DNA of 64,000 nt from NCBI GenBank assembly GCA_963849885.1, contig CAWKIV010000021.1, positions 1 to 64,000 on the forward strand. The letters are read 5' to 3'. The notes beneath the pieces are model-generated. The model did not search any database and had not been told where the DNA came from. It was given only the letters and a program-made list of their open reading frames with translations. This stretch comes from CADCTP01 sp963849885. GTDB taxonomy: Bacteria; Actinomycetota; Actinomycetes; Mycobacteriales; CADCTP01. Both the position numbers and the translations under genes were made by a program. Shown piece after piece: positions 33,110 through 44,162 of this stretch; within the stretch, counting starts at the first letter, position 1, and every line of letters begins with the position of its first letter.

Positions 33110-33493
33110 CCGTCGCACTCGCGCTGCGCCGGCCCGGTCGGGGTCCGCCTGACGCGCCGCGGTCAAGGCGGCCGTCGAGGTCGTGCGCCGGCGGGTGGTC
33201 GGGGAAGCGTCGGCCTGCCCGCGCGCGCCCGGCTCGGCCACCAGCATGTACCGGTGCCGGCACACCGAGGACAGCGCCCGGACCACGCCGTCCGCCCCGC
33301 GCACGACGACGATCGGCTCCCCGGCGAGCTCGAGGGAGAGGTAGTCGCCGGGGTGGCGGACCTGGTCCGCGCTGGCGACGAGCAGCCACTCGCGGCGGAG
33401 GATCCGGGCGAGCTCGGCGTCGTAGCAGCCGGGATCGCGGTACGCCGCCGCGGGCAGCGTGCGGTCCGGACCGGTGCGGTCGCCCGAAAACAT
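33110..33493 (-). pseudogene. Decayed Rieske-type ring-hydroxylating oxygenase gene
   Basis: From the ATG at 33493 leftward an N-terminus typical of aromatic-ring dioxygenase alpha subunits is visible: LPAAAYRDPGCYDAELARIL, EWLLVASADQVRHPGDYLSL and SSVCRHR (first Rieske Cys-x-His). After MLVAEPGARG the frame shifts; the second half-site survives only as PDHPPAHDLDGRL, where the Cys is lost. The catalytic domain is missing entirely. Confidence 0.62.
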
Positions 33494-33601
33494 CCGATGA
33501 ATCGTATCGCCGACCTCGATACACCCTTCGTGATCGATCGGGTGCATCAGGTTGTCAGGCCACAGCCGCGGCGCCACTGGACCACCGGGCAGGATGGGGA
33601 C

Positions 33602-36112
33602 GTGGACCTCCTCCAGCTGCTGCCTGCCGAGCCGGAGCCGGACGCCCTGTTCGAGGCGTTCGAGCTGTGGGCGAAGGACCGCGGGCTGGTGCTCTACCCG
33701 GCCCAGGAGGAGGCGCTGATCGAGGTCGTGTCGGGCGCCAACGTCATCCTGTCCACCCCGACCGGCTCCGGGAAGTCGCTGGTCGCGGCCGGCGCCCACT
33801 TCACCGCCCTGGCCCAGGGCCGGCAGACCTTCTACACCGCGCCGATCAAGGCGCTGGTGTCGGAGAAGTTCTTCGACCTGTGCGAGACCTTCGGCACCGC
33901 CAACGTCGGCATGATGACCGGCGACGCCGCGGTCAACGGGCAGGCGCCGATCGTCTGCTGCACCGCCGAGGTGCTGGCCAACATCGCGCTGCGGGACGGG
34001 CCGGCGTCGGACATCGGCCAGGTGGTGATGGACGAGTTCCACTTCTACGCCGACCCGGACCGCGGCTGGGCCTGGCAGGTGCCGCTGCTGGAGCTGCCGC
34101 GGGCCCAGTTCCTGCTCATGTCGGCGACGCTCGGCGACGTCAGCCGGTTCGAGACCGACCTGACCCGGCGCACCGGCCGGCCGACCGCGGTGGTGCGCTC
34201 CGCGGTGCGCCCGGTGCCGCTGTTCTACGCGTACCGGACCACGCCGATGCACGAGACCCTGCAGGATCTGCTGGACACCCGGCAGGCCCCGGTCTACGTC
34301 GTGCACTTCACCCAGGCCGCCGCGGTGGAGCGGGCGCAGGCGCTGATGAGCATCAACGTGTCCACCCGGGCCGAGAAGGACCAGATCGCCGACCTCATCG
34401 GCGCCTTCCGGTTCACCACCGGCTTCGGCCGGACGCTGTCCCGGCTGGTCCGGCACGGCATCGGGGTGCACCACGCCGGGATGCTGCCGAAGTACCGCCG
34501 GCTGGTCGAGCGGCTGGCCCAGGCCGGCCTGCTCAAGGTCGTCTGCGGCACCGACACCCTGGGCGTCGGCGTCAACGTGCCGATCCGGACCGTGCTGTTC
34601 ACCGGACTGTCCAAGTACGACGGCCAGCGGACCCGGCTGCTCACCGCGCGCGAGTTCCACCAGATCGCCGGCCGGGCCGGCCGCGCCGGCTTCGACACCG
34701 CCGGCTCGGTGGTCGCGCAGGCCCCCGAGCACGTCATCGAGAACGAGAAGGCGCTGGCCAAGGCCGGCGACGACCCGAAGAAGCGGCGCAAGGTGGTGCG
34801 CAAGAAGCCGCCGGAGGGCGCGATCGGCTGGGGCGAGCCGACCTTCACCCGACTGGTCGAGGCCGAGCCGGAGCCGCTCACCTCCCAGTTCCGGGTGTCG
34901 CACGCGATGCTGCTCAACGTGATCGCCCGGCCCGGGGACGCGTTCACGGCGATGCGGCACCTGCTCGAGGACAACCACTCGGACCGGCCGACCCAGCGCC
35001 GGCTGATCCGCGAGGCCATCGCGATCTACCGCTCGCTGCTGGCCGCCGGCGTGGTCGAGCGACTGTCCACACCGGACGCCGAGGGTCGCTCGGTCCGGCT
35101 CACCGTCGACCTGCAGGAGAATTTCGCGCTCAACCAGCCGCTGTCCACCTTCGCGCTGGCCGTGATCGAGCTGCTGGACCGGCAGTCGGAGTCGTACGCG
35201 CTGGACGTCGTGTCGGTGATCGAGTCCACTCTGGACCAGCCGCGGCAGGTGCTGTCCGCGCAGGAGCACAAGGCGCGCGGCGAGGCGATCGCGGCCATGA
35301 AGGCCGAGGGGATCGAGTACGACGAGCGGATGGAGCGGCTGCAGGAGGTCACCTACCCCAAGCCGCTGGTCGAGCTGCTCGACGGCGCGTACGAGACGTA
35401 CCGGCGGGGTCACCCGTGGGTGGCCGACCACGAGCTGGCCCCGAAGTCGGTGGTGCGGGACCTGTGGGAGCAGGCGATGACCTTCGCCGACTTCGTCCAG
35501 CACTACCAGCTGGCCCGGTCCGAGGGGATCGTGCTGCGCTACCTGGCCGGCGCGTACAAGGCGCTGCAGCAGACCGTCCCGGCCGAGGCGAAGACCGACG
35601 AGCTGCTGGACGTCATCGCCTGGCTGGGCGAGCTGGTCCGGCAGGTCGACTCCAGCCTGCTGGACGAGTGGGAGCAGCTGGCCAACCCGGAGACCGCGGT
35701 GGCCGCGGACAGCGAGATCGAGGCGGCGCCGCCGGCGGTCACCACCAACCGGCGGGCGTTCCGGGTGCTGGTCCGCAACGCGCTGTTCCGCCGGGTCGAG
35801 CTGGCCGCGCTGCGCCGGTACGGCGACCTGGGCGAGCTGGACGGCGAGGACGGCTGGGACGCCCGGGCCTGGGCGGACGCGCTGGAGCCGTACTTCGCCG
35901 AGCACGGCACGCTGCTCACCGGCGCCGACGCGCGCGGGCCGGCGCTGCTGCTGGTGGACGAGCGGCCGGACCGCTGGCTGGTCCGGCAGGTCTTCGACGA
36001 CCCGGCCGGTGACCACGACTGGGGGATCGGCGCCGAGGTCGACCTGGCCGGCTCGGACGCGGCCGGCCGGGCCGCGGTGCACGTGGTCGCGGTCGACCGG
36101 CTGGGCGGCTGA
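33602..36112 (+). CDS. Ski2-like DEAD/DEAH-box RNA helicase (DUF3516 type)
   Basis: The 836-residue protein has motif I TPTGSGKS near residue 52, TAPIKAL (Ia), the DEFHFY motif II near 141, SATLGDV (III), the C-terminal RecA domain with GIGVHHAGMLPKYRRLVE, TDTLGVGVNVPIR and QIAGRAGRAG (motif VI near 355), then a ~430-residue helical C-terminal region. It is a 3'-5' superfamily 2 helicase, presumably unwinding RNA. GTG at 33602 gives the normal start MDLLQLLPAEP. KTSC and VLRF1 genes follow closely and may be in one operon. Confidence 0.9.
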   Translation: MDLLQLLPAEPEPDALFEAFELWAKDRGLVLYPAQEEALIEVVSGANVILSTPTGSGKSLVAAGAHFTALAQGRQTFYTAPIKALVSEKFFDLCETFGTANVGMMTGDAAVNGQAPIVCCTAEVLANIALRDGPASDIGQVVMDEFHFYADPDRGWAWQVPLLELPRAQFLLMSATLGDVSRFETDLTRRTGRPTAVVRSAVRPVPLFYAYRTTPMHETLQDLLDTRQAPVYVVHFTQAAAVERAQALMSINVSTRAEKDQIADLIGAFRFTTGFGRTLSRLVRHGIGVHHAGMLPKYRRLVERLAQAGLLKVVCGTDTLGVGVNVPIRTVLFTGLSKYDGQRTRLLTAREFHQIAGRAGRAGFDTAGSVVAQAPEHVIENEKALAKAGDDPKKRRKVVRKKPPEGAIGWGEPTFTRLVEAEPEPLTSQFRVSHAMLLNVIARPGDAFTAMRHLLEDNHSDRPTQRRLIREAIAIYRSLLAAGVVERLSTPDAEGRSVRLTVDLQENFALNQPLSTFALAVIELLDRQSESYALDVVSVIESTLDQPRQVLSAQEHKARGEAIAAMKAEGIEYDERMERLQEVTYPKPLVELLDGAYETYRRGHPWVADHELAPKSVVRDLWEQAMTFADFVQHYQLARSEGIVLRYLAGAYKALQQTVPAEAKTDELLDVIAWLGELVRQVDSSLLDEWEQLANPETAVAADSEIEAAPPAVTTNRRAFRVLVRNALFRRVELAALRRYGDLGELDGEDGWDARAWADALEPYFAEHGTLLTGADARGPALLLVDERPDRWLVRQVFDDPAGDHDWGIGAEVDLAGSDAAGRAAVHVVAVDRLGG

Positions 36113-36116
36113 GGCG

Positions 36117-36329
36117 GTGCGCCGGGTCCCGGTGGAGTCCAGCGCGGTCGTCTCGATCGGCTACGACACGGCCACCAACGAGCTGGAGGTCGAGTACGCC
36201 GGCGGCGGGGTCTACCGCTACTACGGCGTCCCGGCCTCCCGGGTCGAGCAGCTGCTGACCGCGGCCAGCATCGGCCGCTACGTCACCGAGCACATCAAGC
36301 CGCGCTACCCGTGCGCGGAGATGGGCTGA
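36117..36329 (+). CDS. KTSC domain protein
   Basis: The 70-residue protein consists of one KTSC domain: VESSAVVSIGYDTATNELEV, YRYYGVPASRVEQLL and SIGRYVTEHIKPRY. KTSC is named after a domain often attached to lysyl-tRNA synthetase or found alone; it is thought to bind nucleic acid. The position between an RNA helicase and a ribosome-rescue factor supports an RNA-related role (inference). GTG at 36117, four bases after the helicase stop. Confidence 0.82.
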   Translation: MRRVPVESSAVVSIGYDTATNELEVEYAGGGVYRYYGVPASRVEQLLTAASIGRYVTEHIKPRYPCAEMG

Positions 36330-36332
36330 GCC

Positions 36333-37004
36333 GTGGCCGGGCGGGAGGTGGCGGTGTCGCCGGAGCGGCTGGCCGGGTGGCTGGACCGGTTCGCCGGCCG
36401 GCACGGCGGGCTCGGGCCGGCCGCGGTCGACCCGGCCGCGGTGCTGGTGACGGCCGCGGACGGGGCGGTGGCCGAGTGCCGGGTGCCGTTCCCGCCGCTG
36501 GTCCCGGACCCCACCGACCCGTACGGCGGGCTGGTCGCGCACGCGCTGGTCGAGCGGCGGGTGGGCGTGCTGCTGGTGCGGCTGGGCGGGCACGCGGCCG
36601 GTGTCTTCGCCGGCGACCGGCTGCTCGCCTCCAAGGTCGGCTCCCGGCTGGTGCACGGCCGCAACGCGGCCGGCGGGCAGTCCCAGCAGCGCTTCGCCCG
36701 CCGCCGGGAGGGCCAGGTCCGGGTCGCGCTGGCCGCCGCCGCGGACGTCGCGGCCGCGGTCCTGGTCCCGGCGGCAGCCACCCTGGACGCGGTGGTGCTC
36801 GGCGGGGACCGGCGTGCGGTCGACCCCGTGCTCGCCGACCCGCGGCTGGCCCCGCTGCGCCCGCTGGTGGTCGAGTCCCGGATCGACGTGCCCGACCCGC
36901 GGCTGAAGGTGCTGCAGGGCACGCCGGCCCTGTTCCGGGCGGTCCGCATCCGGCTGACCGAGCCCGGGCCGACTCCGGGTATGCTGCCCGGCCTTGGGGG
37001 ATGA
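36333..37004 (+). CDS. VLRF1/Vms1-like peptidyl-tRNA release factor (actinobacterial acVLRF1)
   Basis: The 223-residue protein belongs to the actinobacterial branch of the Vms1/ANKZF1 release factors. A central RNase E/eRF1-like domain contains KVGSRLVHGRNAAGGQSQQR near residues 95-114; the GGQ-like Gln is the expected catalytic residue that frees stalled nascent chains from tRNA. The eukaryotic relatives act in ribosome quality control, and the bacterial role is inferred. GTG at 36333, four bases after the KTSC gene. Confidence 0.82.
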   Translation: MAGREVAVSPERLAGWLDRFAGRHGGLGPAAVDPAAVLVTAADGAVAECRVPFPPLVPDPTDPYGGLVAHALVERRVGVLLVRLGGHAAGVFAGDRLLASKVGSRLVHGRNAAGGQSQQRFARRREGQVRVALAAAADVAAAVLVPAAATLDAVVLGGDRRAVDPVLADPRLAPLRPLVVESRIDVPDPRLKVLQGTPALFRAVRIRLTEPGPTPGMLPGLGG

Positions 37005-37042
37005 CAGACCTTTTTCGAGCGATCTCGACAGGAAGCCAATTC

Positions 37043-38473
37043 GTGAAGCTCTCCCGCGTCGCCATTGCCGCAGCCGTTATCGCCGGCGTCGTCACTCTCG
37101 GTGTCAGCTTGCTCTCGCCTGGTGGCGGAGCCGCACCGGTGCTGCCGCGGATCGTCAGCTCCAACCCGGTCGACTACACGCCCAACATCGTGGGCGGCGA
37201 CTGCTTCACCGGCGCCGACCCGGTGCTCTGCCGCCGGGTCAACGACATCGCCCGGATCGGCAACACCGTCTACGCGGGCGGGGTGATCGGCGCCGTCCGC
37301 AAGCCGGATGGGACCTCTGCCGGGACGTACGGCAACGCCCTGTCGTTCGACGCGATCACCGGGGCGGTCAACACCGCCTTCCACCCGACCTTCACCGGGC
37401 AGACCGACCAGATCCAGGACGGCGCGGTCAACGCGGTCGAGCGCAGCACCGACGGCACCGCAGTGTGGTTCGGCGGTGACTTCAAGAAGGCGAACGGGGC
37501 GCCCGCGAAGGGCCTGGTGCGCTGGAACGTCGCCACCAACTCCCTGTCCACCACCTTCAAGCCGGCGATCGCGGCGGACAACAAGACGGCCAGGGTCTAC
37601 GACGTCAAGTTCTTCTGCGGTCGCCTCTGGGTGGCCGGTGACTTCACCAACGCCGGCGGCGTCAACCGCACCGCGCTGGTCAGCCTCGACCCCAACACCG
37701 GCGCCGCGACCAGCCAGGTCAACCTCAACATCACCGGCACCGCGTCGGCCGAGGCCGGGCCGACCCGGGTCTACAAGATCGCCCCGAGCCCCAACTGCAA
37801 GCGCGTCGTCATCACCGGCAACTTCACCAAGGTGATGGGCGTCGAGCGCTACCAGATCGCGATGCTCAACGTCTCCGACACCGGCGTCGCCTCGCTGGCC
37901 AAGTGGTACGGCCTGACCTACTTCCGGGCCAGCCAGCCGGGCCTCGGTGCCAACCCGTGCGGGGACAGCCTGCCGGCCTGGACCCGGGACATCGACTGGG
38001 CCCCGGACGGCACCTGGTGGGCGCTGGCCGGCACCGGCGGCAACCGGCCGTACCCGGCGCTGTGCGACTCGGTCAGCCGGTGGACGAACAACGACGACAC
38101 CCACGCCGTCCCGGTGTGGATCAACTACAGCGGCGGCGACACCTTCCTCAGCGTCCGGGTCACCGGTGACCTCGTGTACGTCGGCGGCCACTTCAAGGCG
38201 CTCGACGCCGCGGTCTACCGCAACGGCGTCAAGGTCTACTCGGGCCCGGCCCACGCGCACGCCGGGCTCGGGATCATCCGGGCCACCTCCACCAGCGGGA
38301 TGGCCCTGCCCGGCTGGAACGACGGCGCCGTCACCGGCCGCGGCGCCGGCTGGGGCGCGATGCTGGTGACCACCGGCGACAGCCGGCACGCGGCCGGCCT
38401 GTGGGTCGGCGGGGACAGCGACCTCATCCGCAACGAGACCGGCAAGCGGGTCGCGCTGCTGCCGATCACCTGA
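37043..38473 (+). CDS. Secreted beta-propeller-like repeat protein
   Basis: The 476-residue protein starts with a signal peptide (MKLSRVAIAAAVIAGVVTLG, cleavage after about residue 30). It then has repeated modules with the pattern x-VYAGGxF/VWFGGDFxxxNG, for example NTVYAGGVIG, AVWFGGDFKKANG, LWVAGDFTNAGGVNRTALVS and VYVGGHFKAL. This is delta-60/NHL-like propeller architecture. There are several Cys pairs and no catalytic motif. The GTG at 37043 follows AGGAAG eight bases upstream; an ATG at 37002 would precede it with a non-signal extension. It ends at a strong hairpin. Confidence 0.75.
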   Translation: MKLSRVAIAAAVIAGVVTLGVSLLSPGGGAAPVLPRIVSSNPVDYTPNIVGGDCFTGADPVLCRRVNDIARIGNTVYAGGVIGAVRKPDGTSAGTYGNALSFDAITGAVNTAFHPTFTGQTDQIQDGAVNAVERSTDGTAVWFGGDFKKANGAPAKGLVRWNVATNSLSTTFKPAIAADNKTARVYDVKFFCGRLWVAGDFTNAGGVNRTALVSLDPNTGAATSQVNLNITGTASAEAGPTRVYKIAPSPNCKRVVITGNFTKVMGVERYQIAMLNVSDTGVASLAKWYGLTYFRASQPGLGANPCGDSLPAWTRDIDWAPDGTWWALAGTGGNRPYPALCDSVSRWTNNDDTHAVPVWINYSGGDTFLSVRVTGDLVYVGGHFKALDAAVYRNGVKVYSGPAHAHAGLGIIRATSTSGMALPGWNDGAVTGRGAGWGAMLVTTGDSRHAAGLWVGGDSDLIRNETGKRVALLPIT

Positions 38474-38488
38474 TCGGTCCGAGCACGA

Positions 38489-38520
38489 CGAGGGGCCCGG
38501 CCGTCCGGCCGGGCCCCTCG
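38489..38520. terminator. Perfect 14-bp hairpin with GTCC tetraloop
   Basis: CGAGGGGCCCGGCC (38489-38502) pairs perfectly with 38507-38520 around GTCC. It lies 15 bases after the propeller gene and 15 bases before the end of the convergent protease, so it can terminate both. No T-run. Confidence 0.85.
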
Positions 38521-38534
38521 CGCTCGCGGGCCGG

Positions 38535-39461
38535 TCAGCTCACCCCGAACGTCGCCAGCCACGCGAGGTCATCCGGCTGGTCCAGCCGGTAGCCGCCGGT
38601 GCTGCCGGTGCAGGTCGAGCTGATCCCGAACGAGGTGACGGCGACGATCGTCGTCGTCCCTTGCAGGAAGATCGGCCCGCCGGAGTCACCGAAGCAGGTC
38701 CCGCCGGTGTTGTTGCTGCCGAGGTTGGCGGAGAACTTCGCCGCCACGCCCTTGCCCGAGCCGAAGACGCCGTTGAGGTTGACCAGCTTGGTGGTCGCCC
38801 GCCGCCGGGTGTCCCCGCCCAGCGCGGTCTTCGGGCCGGACTCCTCCAGCCCGTAGCCGACCGGGGTGTAGCGCAGCGTCTGGTCCTGCACCAGCGTGTC
38901 GAGCAGGCCCAGCTCCGGCAGCTCGCCGTACGTCGGGCTGGTCCGGGGGGCGTCGAGCACCAGCACGCCGAGGTCGTGCTGGAAGAACTGGGCGTCGTCG
39001 TACTCCGGGTGGGAGTAGGCGGTGGCCTCCAGCCACTGCGGCGACGCGTCCAGCGCGGCCGACCAGGTCTCGTACCGGCCGGCGTTGTCGTCCGGGGCGA
39101 AGGTGGAGCTCGCCGGCAGGATGCTGTAGTCCGGCGCCTCGCTGAAGTTGATCCAGACGTCGGTGCCGCCGTTGCCGTCGCCGCCGCCCGCGGTGGTCGA
39201 CTCGCCCTCCAGGCCGACCGCGTACGTGCAGTGGCCGGCGGTCACCACGATGGTCGAGGACACCAGCGTGCCGGTGCAGTTGAACCAGGCGCCCGGGTCG
39301 TCGAAGCGGGGGTCCACCGCGTCCGGGACGTAGAACAGCAGCTGCCCGACGTACGGGTGCTGTCCGTTGTCGGGGACGCCGTTGGTGATCGCCCAGGCCG
39401 GCGGGCTGACCGCCAGCAGGGCGAGCACCGACGCCAGGATGAAGAGAAGTCGGGTGCGCAT
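38535..39461 (-). CDS. Secreted trypsin-like serine protease
   Basis: The 308-residue preprotein has a signal peptide (MRTRLLFILASVLALLAVSP, cleavage near AWA). The S1 chymotrypsin-fold domain starts at ITNGVPDNGQHPYVGQL. The triad is intact: His in VTAGHCTYAVG, Asp in HDLGVLVLDAP, Ser in GGTCFGDSGGPIF. Unlike classic trypsin the mature N-terminus (ITNG) directly follows the signal peptide, so no propeptide is evident. An insert of ~35 residues with GGGDGNGG follows the His. Exported, substrate unknown. Confidence 0.9.
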   Translation of the reverse strand: MRTRLLFILASVLALLAVSPPAWAITNGVPDNGQHPYVGQLLFYVPDAVDPRFDDPGAWFNCTGTLVSSTIVVTAGHCTYAVGLEGESTTAGGGDGNGGTDVWINFSEAPDYSILPASSTFAPDDNAGRYETWSAALDASPQWLEATAYSHPEYDDAQFFQHDLGVLVLDAPRTSPTYGELPELGLLDTLVQDQTLRYTPVGYGLEESGPKTALGGDTRRRATTKLVNLNGVFGSGKGVAAKFSANLGSNNTGGTCFGDSGGPIFLQGTTTIVAVTSFGISSTCTGSTGGYRLDQPDDLAWLATFGVS

Positions 39462-39584
39462 GGGACTCCCGTCGTCGCGCGGCTGGACGGGGTGGCCCGG
39501 GGGTCGGGCCCCGGACCACCCCCCTTGGGGAGAGTCACCGGGGGCCGGACGGTGACGCGGCCCGGTCTGATCCTTTCCGGCCGG
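39462..39584. other. Upstream region of the secreted protease
   Basis: This stretch holds the leader/promoter region of the leftward protease. It contains short GC palindromes (for example CCCCTTGGGG near 39522) but no recognisable coding sequence. Confidence 0.35.
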
Positions 39585-39830
39585 TCAGCCGGTCCAGCGG
39601 ATGCCGTCGGCGATCCGGCAGAGGTCGGCCAGCGAGACGTCGGGCGCTTGCTGGTGAGCTGGATCGACACGCCGGGGCGGATCTCGTCGATCCGAGCGTC
39701 GGCCCGCCGGTGGACACGACCAGGGTCGGCCGGCCCTGCACCGGCCGGCTGCCCGGCAGCTCGCGGCGGGCGAAGTCGGTGAAGTCCGCGGAGCCCACAC
39801 CTCCCAGACGCCGGCCGGCCGCCGATCCGC
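39585..39830 (-). pseudogene. Unidentified degenerate coding remnant
   Basis: Three frames read leftward combine into a coherent peptide: DFTDFARRELPGSRPVQGRP TLVVST, then DARIDEIRPGVSIQLTSKRP, then VSLADLCRIADGIRWTG with TGA at 39587-39585. This implies two frameshifts within ~80 codons. No family is recognised with confidence and no start codon is visible. Confidence 0.4.
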
Positions 39831-39848
39831 TGTGCGCCCGACCGGGGA

Positions 39849-40439
39849 TCAGCGGACCTGGAGGCCGAGGGTGCGGACCAGCTGGACCGCCTGCTCGGCG
39901 TGCACCACGGCGCCGGTCAGGTCGACCGTGCGCGGGTCCAGCCCGGCCAGGTTGCTGCCCCGCAGGTCGGCCCGGGCCAGCACCGCCTTGTCCAGGGTCG
40001 CGGCGGTGAGGTCCACCCCGGCCAGGGTGGCCCCGGTGCAGTCCGCCTCGGTCAGGTCGGCCTCCCGCATCCGGGTCCCGGTCACCGAGATCCCGCGCAG
40101 GTCGGCGAAGCGCAGCGCGACGAAGGACAGGTCGCCGCCGCGGACGGTCAGCGGCCGCAGGTCGCAGTCGGTGAACGCGCTGCCGGTCAGCTTGCAGTCG
40201 TCCAGCTCGGCGTCGAAGAGGCTGCACCGCTCGAAGACGCACTGCAGGAACGCGGTGTCCTGGTGCCGGGACGCGTTCAACCGGCAGTTGCCGAACCGGC
40301 ACTCCTCGAACCGGGCCCCGGCGCTGGTCGACTCCACCAGGTCGACGTCGGAGAAGGTGCAGCCCCGGAAGACGTCCCCGGCCAGCTCCCGGCCGTACCA
40401 GTCCTCCCCGGCGAACACCTCATCGGTCCATTCGGCCAT
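39849..40439 (-). CDS. Pentapeptide repeat protein
   Basis: The 196-residue protein is built from pentapeptide repeats of the A(D/N)Lxx type: FRGCTFSDVDLVESTSAGAR, FEECRFGNCRLNASRHQDTA and ADLTEADCTGATLAGVDLTA. These form a right-handed quadrilateral beta-helix that mimics DNA in Qnr/MfpA proteins, which protect gyrase from quinolones. Whether this member binds gyrase is unknown. ATG at 40439 follows GGAGGGGG. Confidence 0.85.
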   Translation of the reverse strand: MAEWTDEVFAGEDWYGRELAGDVFRGCTFSDVDLVESTSAGARFEECRFGNCRLNASRHQDTAFLQCVFERCSLFDAELDDCKLTGSAFTDCDLRPLTVRGGDLSFVALRFADLRGISVTGTRMREADLTEADCTGATLAGVDLTAATLDKAVLARADLRGSNLAGLDPRTVDLTGAVVHAEQAVQLVRTLGLQVR

Positions 40440-40515
40440 GTCCGTCCCCCTCCGCCGGGTCGGGGCCGATGCTACGAGCCGCCCGGGGCGACCGGGGTCG
40501 GTAGGCTGACCTTCC

Positions 40516-42591
<2,076 letters not shown>

Positions 42592-42689
42592 CCGGTCGAG
42601 TGATTTCCCGGGCTGTACGCGATCTGTACCTTTGTGGCCTCACGACGTCTGGAGAGGTCGCGGTCATGGTGCTCGGTCATGCGCCGGCT

Positions 42690-43212
42690 CCGGCACCACC
42701 GCCGGTGCGTGGCCGGCGTCGGCTGGGTGACGGCGAACAGCCCCGGCCCGTCCGTGGCCAACATGAGCCTCGGCGGCGGCGCGCAGCCGGCGCTGGACGC
42801 CGCGGTGGCCGGCTCCATCGCCTCGGGAGTGCCGTACGCGGTGGCCGCCGGCAACTCCAACTCCGACGCCTGCAACTTCTCCCCGGCCCGGGTGGGCACC
42901 GCACTGACCGTCGGGTCCGTCGACCGCACCGACACCCGGTCCAGCTCCTCCAACTACGGGACCTGCCTCGACCTCTTCGCCCCCGGGGTCGGCATCACCA
43001 GCGCCTGGAACACCAGCGACACCGCGACCGCGGTCCTCACCGGCACGTCGATGGCGTCGCCGCACGTGGCCGGCGTCGCCGCGCTGAAGCTGGCGGTCGA
43101 CCCGACGCTGACCTCGGCCCAGGTCCACGCCGCGATCATCGCGGCGGCGACCCCCGGCGTCGTGATCAACCCCGGCCCCGGCAGCCCCAACCGGCTGCTC
43201 TTCTCCCGCTGA
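42690..43212 (+). pseudogene. C-terminal half of a subtilisin-like (S8) protease
   Basis: From about GVGWVTANSPGPSVANMSLG to the stop at 43212 the frame matches the second half of an S8 peptidase: VPYAVAAGNSNSDACN (oxyanion Asn), RTDTRSSSSNYGTCLDLFAPG and the Ser motif TGTSMASPHVAGVAALK. The signal, propeptide and the Asp and His parts of the triad are absent, and the sequence before GVGWV is Arg-rich noise. It cannot be an active protease; it is the residue of a larger deletion. Confidence 0.72.
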
Positions 43213-43237
43213 AGGCCGGCCCCGGCCGGGACGGCGG

Positions 43238-44116
43238 TCAGGCGACGCGGGTCACCGCGGCGCTGGCCGGCACCCGGCCGGGGTGCAGGACCGCGGCGAT
43301 CGCCTCGACCCCGGCCACCAGCCGCGGCCCGGGCCGGACGACCAGGCCGTCGGCGTCGATCGCCCAGACCTCCGGTCCGGGCAGCGCGCCGGCCACCGCG
43401 CGCGCCTGCTCGGCCGCGCCGGCCAGGCCGAAGCCGCAGGGCGCGACGAGCACCACGTCCGGGTCGGCCGCGGCGAAGTCGGCCCAGGTCGTCGGCGCCG
43501 ACCGGCCTCCGGGGCAGGCGGCGACCGGGATGCCGCCGGCCGCGGTGACCAGGTCCGGCACCCAGTGCCCGGCCGGGAAGGGCGGGTCGACCCACTCGAC
43601 CACGGCGACCCGCGGCCGCGGCTGGCCGGCCACCGCGGCGGCCACCGCGGCCAGCCGGTCGCGCAGGCCGCCGACCAGGGCGGCCGCGGCCGCCTCGGCG
43701 CCGGTACGCCGGCCGACGGCGGAGATCGAGTCGAGCACCTCGGCCAGCGTGTGCGGGTCCAGCGGCAGCACCTCGGCCCGGCAGCCCAGGTGGTCGAGCG
43801 CGGCGGCCACGTCGCCGGCCGGCACCGCGCAGACCCGGCACAGGTCCTGGCTGAGGATGAGGTCCGGGCGCAGGTCGCGCAGCGCGCCCGCGTGCAGGGT
43901 GTAGAGGTCCTCGCCGGCGGCCGCCCGGGCCCGGACGTAGTCGTCGATCTCGCGCGGGGTCAGGCCGCGGGTGTCCCGGCCGCCGACCACCACGACCTTG
44001 TCGGTCCGGGCGGCCGGCGGCTCGTCGCACTCGAAGGTGACGCCGACCAGCTGCTCGCCCAGCCCCAGCGCGTACACGATCTCGGTGGCGGCGGGGAGCA
44101 GGGAGACCACGCGCAC
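43238..44116 (-). CDS. Cobalamin-binding protein of the BtuF/FecB family, no signal peptide
   Basis: The 292-residue protein aligns with periplasmic-binding proteins of the BtuF type: MRVVSLLPAATEIVYALGLG, GVTFECDEPP, LILSQDLCRVCAVPAGDV, TWADFAAADPDVVLVAPCGF. It starts directly at the first beta strand and has no signal sequence or lipobox, so it is cytoplasmic or loses the transporter role. Similar leaderless proteins are common in actinobacteria. GTG at 44116; no ABC transporter gene is adjacent. Confidence 0.8.
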   Translation of the reverse strand: MRVVSLLPAATEIVYALGLGEQLVGVTFECDEPPAARTDKVVVVGGRDTRGLTPREIDDYVRARAAAGEDLYTLHAGALRDLRPDLILSQDLCRVCAVPAGDVAAALDHLGCRAEVLPLDPHTLAEVLDSISAVGRRTGAEAAAAALVGGLRDRLAAVAAAVAGQPRPRVAVVEWVDPPFPAGHWVPDLVTAAGGIPVAACPGGRSAPTTWADFAAADPDVVLVAPCGFGLAGAAEQARAVAGALPGPEVWAIDADGLVVRPGPRLVAGVEAIAAVLHPGRVPASAAVTRVA

Positions 44117-44162
44117 GGCCCGAGCGTAGGCCGCCGCGCCCCGCCGGGTCCCGGAGCTCGGC

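Noticed and set aside
36311..37042. Fusion of the propeller protein with upstream sequence in the same frame
   Set aside because: Overlaps the VLRF1 gene in another frame; the signal peptide begins at 37043.
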